A stretch of DNA of 8,227 bases, from assembly GCA_030950835.1 (NCBI GenBank), contig JAUZQU010000060.1, forward strand, positions 1 through 8,227, read 5' to 3'. A program made the position numbers and the translations under genes. This DNA comes from Mariprofundaceae bacterium. GTDB lineage: Bacteria > Pseudomonadota > Zetaproteobacteria > Mariprofundales > Mariprofundaceae. Shown piece after piece: positions 5,855 to 8,227 of the stretch. Below the pieces are notes generated by a model that saw only the letters and a program-made list of their open reading frames with translations, was not told where the DNA came from and made no database searches. Each line of letters starts with the position of its first letter. Positions within the stretch are counted from its first letter, which is position 1.

Positions 5855-6335
5855 GTTGTTTGTATTACGCTTTTTAGCTTCAGGTTTGGCCAGCGGATGG
5901 CTGCCCAAAGCGCCGGGAACATGGGGTAGTTTGGCGGCACTTTTTCCTGCGTATTGTATGTTGCTGATGGCGGATGTGTGTTTATTATGGTGGGCAAGCT
6001 TGGCGGTGAGTGTGTTGGGTTTTGTGGTGTGCTACTTTTTGTTGCCAGCGCTTGTAGCCAAGGGTGAAGACCATGATCCAGGCTGGATTGTGATTGATGA
6101 GTGGGCGGGGCAGTGGTTGTGTATAGCAATTGTGGTCAGTTTTTTTCCTACAGCAGATTTATGGCTGGTATTGTTGTTGTCTTTTGTCTTTTTCCGTGCT
6201 TTTGACATCATCAAACCTTTTCCTATCAAACAGCTTGAATCATGGGGTGCAGATTGGTTTTCTATCATGTTTGATGACCTTGTGGCAGGTGTGATGGCGG
6301 CGGCGGTTGTGCTTGGTGTGTTGTTGAGCCTATGA
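5838..6335 (+). CDS. pgpA: Phosphatidylglycerophosphatase A
   Basis: PgpA removes the phosphate from phosphatidylglycerophosphate to make phosphatidylglycerol in the inner membrane. The 165-residue protein has the family signatures: an N-terminal SGWLPKAPGTWGSL, central DPGWIVIDEWAG with acidic residues expected at the active site, FRAFDIIKPFPI, and a C-terminal MFDDLVAGV. Hydrophobic segments near residues 32-70, 95-120 and 145-165 fit several membrane spans. ATG 5838 lies inside the end of thiL (17-nt overlap), with GGAG at 5824-5827 as a plausible ribosome site 10 nt upstream. Its stop overlaps the next start as ATGA. Both overlaps imply translational coupling. Confidence 0.94.
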   Translation: MTILPKLFVLRFLASGLASGWLPKAPGTWGSLAALFPAYCMLLMADVCLLWWASLAVSVLGFVVCYFLLPALVAKGEDHDPGWIVIDEWAGQWLCIAIVVSFFPTADLWLVLLLSFVFFRAFDIIKPFPIKQLESWGADWFSIMFDDLVAGVMAAAVVLGVLLSL

Positions 6336-6826
6336 ACAGCAAAGACATTGCATTATTATTAACGCAAAGTTTACAAGCCCAAGGCTGGAAGATTCGTTGT
6401 GTAGAGTCGTGTACGGCAGGGGCATTAACGGCGGCGATAGGGCAAATTGCTGGGGTTTCTAGTGTGCTGGATCGCAGTTGGGTGACCTATAGCAATCAAG
6501 CTAAAATGGAAGAAGTAGGCGTTGCTTCGTCTTTGTTGGATGCGTATGGGGCAGTGAGCCAAGAAGTGGCTGAGGCGATGGCAGTAGGGGCTGTATTGGG
6601 TTGTGAAACGGATACTTTAGCTGTTGCGGTGAGTGGTATTGCAGGGCCAGCAGGTGGTAGCGTGGACAAACCCGTAGGTACGATTTGGCTGGCGATTAAA
6701 GCACCACATCAAGTGGTCAGCACACGTTTACTGCAGTTACAAGGCGAACGCACAGACATCCAACAACAAGCAGTAGCGCAAGCCTTGGATTTTGCGCTGG
6801 ATGTAACGCGAAGCGCTGCAAAGTGA
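6332..6826 (+). CDS. pncC: Nicotinamide-nucleotide amidase, CinA C-terminal-domain-only form
   Basis: PncC deamidates nicotinamide mononucleotide to nicotinic acid mononucleotide, returning NMN (for example from NAD-dependent DNA ligase) to NAD synthesis. The 164-residue protein consists only of the CinA C-terminal domain. Visible motifs are VESCTAG (24-30, with the likely catalytic Ser26; the usual ESCTGG has Ala for the first Gly), VTYSNQAK, GAVSQEVAEAMA, SGIAGPAGGS and KPVGTIW. The N-terminal CinA/MoCF-like domain of full-length CinA is absent, as in E. coli PncC, and the ATGA overlap with pgpA leaves no room for it, so this is the natural short form rather than a truncation. There is no clear Shine-Dalgarno; translation probably relies on coupling to pgpA. 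Confidence 0.92.
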   Translation: MNSKDIALLLTQSLQAQGWKIRCVESCTAGALTAAIGQIAGVSSVLDRSWVTYSNQAKMEEVGVASSLLDAYGAVSQEVAEAMAVGAVLGCETDTLAVAVSGIAGPAGGSVDKPVGTIWLAIKAPHQVVSTRLLQLQGERTDIQQQAVAQALDFALDVTRSAAK

Positions 6827-6873
6827 TGCAGAATCGTTCTAGTATTCTTCACCAAGCACGTTAATCTAGCACC

Positions 6874-8227
6874 ATGCCAAGTCAGGATTCATATAACGCA
6901 CCTTTTGTTCACTTACACACACATTCGGATTATTCCATGCAACGCAGCACCGCCAAAGTAAAAAAAATGGTGGACTTGGCTAAAAAACAGCAACAGCCCG
7001 CGATTGCTTTGACGGATTATGGGAATTTATTTGGTGCCATTGAGTTTTATAGTTATGCCATGCAGGCAGGTGTAAAACCCATTCTTGGTTGCGAACTTAA
7101 TCTCTGCGACGACCATCTCAAGCGGGTAAGCGAAGGGCCTCGCCGCCCTGATTTTCCGCGCATTGTATTGTTAGCCCGCAACAATGTGGGTTGGCATAAC
7201 CTGATTAAATTGGTGTCGATAGCTTCGTTGGCGGGTTATTATTATGAGCCGCGTATTGATAAAACTTTATTGGCACAATATAGCGAAGGTTTGATTGCTT
7301 TATCTTCAGCGGATGCTGGGGAAGTGGGCAGAGCGTTGATGCGGGGTGAGGCAGAGAAGGCGAAAGACTTGCTGGACACATATAAAAATATCTTTGAAGA
7401 AGACTGTTTTTATTTGGAGTTACAACGCCATCAAATACCTGGTCAAGAAGATGCAAATCAAGCCCTGATTCGCTTGGCAGCGGACAACGCAATACCTTTG
7501 GTTGCCAGCAATAATAGTCATTTTTTGTTTGAAGAAGATAAACAAGCTTATAAGGTATTGGATGCGTTGCGTGATAGTGCAACATTGGATAGGGATGATT
7601 TAACACGGGTAGAAGATGAGCGTTGTTTAAAGTCATCTGAAGCCATGCAACGCTTGTTTGAAGACATCCCCGAAGCCTTGGATAACACGGTATTGATTGC
7701 GCAAGCCTGCAATGTGGACTTGCAGTTTGGCAATTACCAACTGCCTGACTTTGAAACCCCTGATGGCTCTGATTTGAACGCTTATATGGGTGTATTATCC
7801 GAAAAAGGCTTGGATAAACGCTGGAATGCGATTCTTTTGGGTACACCAGCAGCGCAACGTGCCGATTATGATGCGAGATTGAAGTTTGAATTGGATATTA
7901 TCATTCAAATGGGTTTCCCCGGTTACTTTTTGATTGTATCTGATTTTATCATTTGGGGTAAAGAGCAGGGTATTCCTGTAGGCCCAGGGCGTGGTTCAGG
8001 TGCGGGTTCTTTGGTGGCGTATGTGCTTGAAGTGACCGACCTAGACCCCATCAAATACGGGCTTTTGTTTGAACGATTTTTGAATCCAGAACGGGTCTCT
8101 ATGCCCGATTTTGATATTGATTTTTGCCGAGACCGCAGGGCAGAGGTGATTGAATATGTCACCCATAAATATGGCGAAGATAAAGTGGCGCAAATCATCA
8201 CTTATGGCGCGATGAAAGCCAAAGCGG
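6874..8227 (+). CDS. dnaE: DNA polymerase III alpha subunit, N-terminal part (3' end outside window)
   Basis: The frame is open from ATG 6874 to the window edge, giving 451 complete codons of a protein usually near 1160 residues. A stop (TAA 6862-6864) lies just upstream in frame, so this start is firm although its Shine-Dalgarno is poor. Residues about 10-220 form the PHP domain: FVHLHTHSDYS (11-21), TDYGN (47-51), Glu74 and SNNSHFL (212-218). Several usual metal ligands are changed (Tyr49, Arg96, Asn214). MGFPGYFLIV, GPGRGSGAGSLVAY and SMPDFDIDFC follow; the last carries palm aspartates Asp414 and Asp416, equivalent to Asp401 and Asp403 of E. coli DnaE. The third catalytic aspartate lies beyond the window. 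As the replicative polymerase catalytic subunit it should work with the beta clamp and an epsilon proofreader. It lies 47 nt after pncC with no terminator visible. Confidence 0.96.
   Translation, partial: MPSQDSYNAPFVHLHTHSDYSMQRSTAKVKKMVDLAKKQQQPAIALTDYGNLFGAIEFYSYAMQAGVKPILGCELNLCDDHLKRVSEGPRRPDFPRIVLLARNNVGWHNLIKLVSIASLAGYYYEPRIDKTLLAQYSEGLIALSSADAGEVGRALMRGEAEKAKDLLDTYKNIFEEDCFYLELQRHQIPGQEDANQALIRLAADNAIPLVASNNSHFLFEEDKQAYKVLDALRDSATLDRDDLTRVEDERCLKSSEAMQRLFEDIPEALDNTVLIAQACNVDLQFGNYQLPDFETPDGSDLNAYMGVLSEKGLDKRWNAILLGTPAAQRADYDARLKFELDIIIQMGFPGYFLIVSDFIIWGKEQGIPVGPGRGSGAGSLVAYVLEVTDLDPIKYGLLFERFLNPERVSMPDFDIDFCRDRRAEVIEYVTHKYGEDKVAQIITYGAMKAKA

Noticed and set aside
6827..6873. Small RNA or promoter in the pncC-dnaE gap
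   Set aside because: Only 47 nt long, with no convincing -35/-10 pair or hairpin.
7205..7846. A 213-codon open frame on the - strand
   Set aside because: It lies wholly inside dnaE on the opposite strand, has low-complexity composition, no recognisable motif and no ribosome site; it is a shadow of the real gene.
1..8227. CRISPR array, tRNA, rRNA or toxin-antitoxin pair
   Set aside because: No regularly spaced repeats, cloverleaf-like sequences, rRNA signatures or paired small genes were seen on either strand.

Overview
The window reads as a chromosomal segment from a Gram-negative bacterium, most likely Pseudomonadota. IspB resembles the E. coli octaprenyl-diphosphate synthase along its length, thiL-pgpA is a common proteobacterial gene pair, and DnaE is of the proteobacterial DnaE1 type with a partly decayed PHP domain. 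The genus cannot be read from the sequence; a marine or iron-oxidising lineage (e.g. Zetaproteobacteria) would fit but is a guess. All supported genes lie on the + strand.

Layout. (1) 1-1455: the 3' end of a large repeat-type surface protein with Ig-like and cadherin/tandem-95-like modules. Its C-terminal module of about 290 residues has a pattern suggestive of a LecA/PA-IL-like sugar-binding jelly roll. (2) 1498-2298: a compact transposon-like unit. It holds a REP-associated tyrosine (Y1/HUH) transposase (RAYT) gene with a perfect Shine-Dalgarno, enclosed by two near-identical palindromic repeats in inverted orientation. Three 12-bp direct repeats precede the left one, and the transposase stop codon lies inside the right one. 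(3) 2335-4834: an extended -10 promoter directly after the element, then an inositol-monophosphatase-family phosphatase, ispB, and a small stand-alone cyclic-nucleotide-binding-fold protein. A rho-independent terminator at 4869-4900 ends this stretch. (4) 4937-6826: a tightly packed thiL-pgpA-pncC (cinA C-terminal type) operon with 17-nt and 4-nt gene overlaps. (5) 6874-8227: the first 451 codons of dnaE, running off the window end.

The housekeeping genes cover isoprenoid quinone side-chain synthesis, thiamine diphosphate synthesis, phosphatidylglycerol synthesis, NMN salvage and DNA replication. They share a transcriptional direction more than one pathway. The accessory content is at the left: the adhesin tail and the RAYT/REP unit. 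No wholly new system is evident. The best candidates for follow-up are the RAYT with its paired palindromes, the possible lectin tip of the adhesin, and the single-domain cNMP-binding-fold protein that lacks the usual phosphate-binding arginine.
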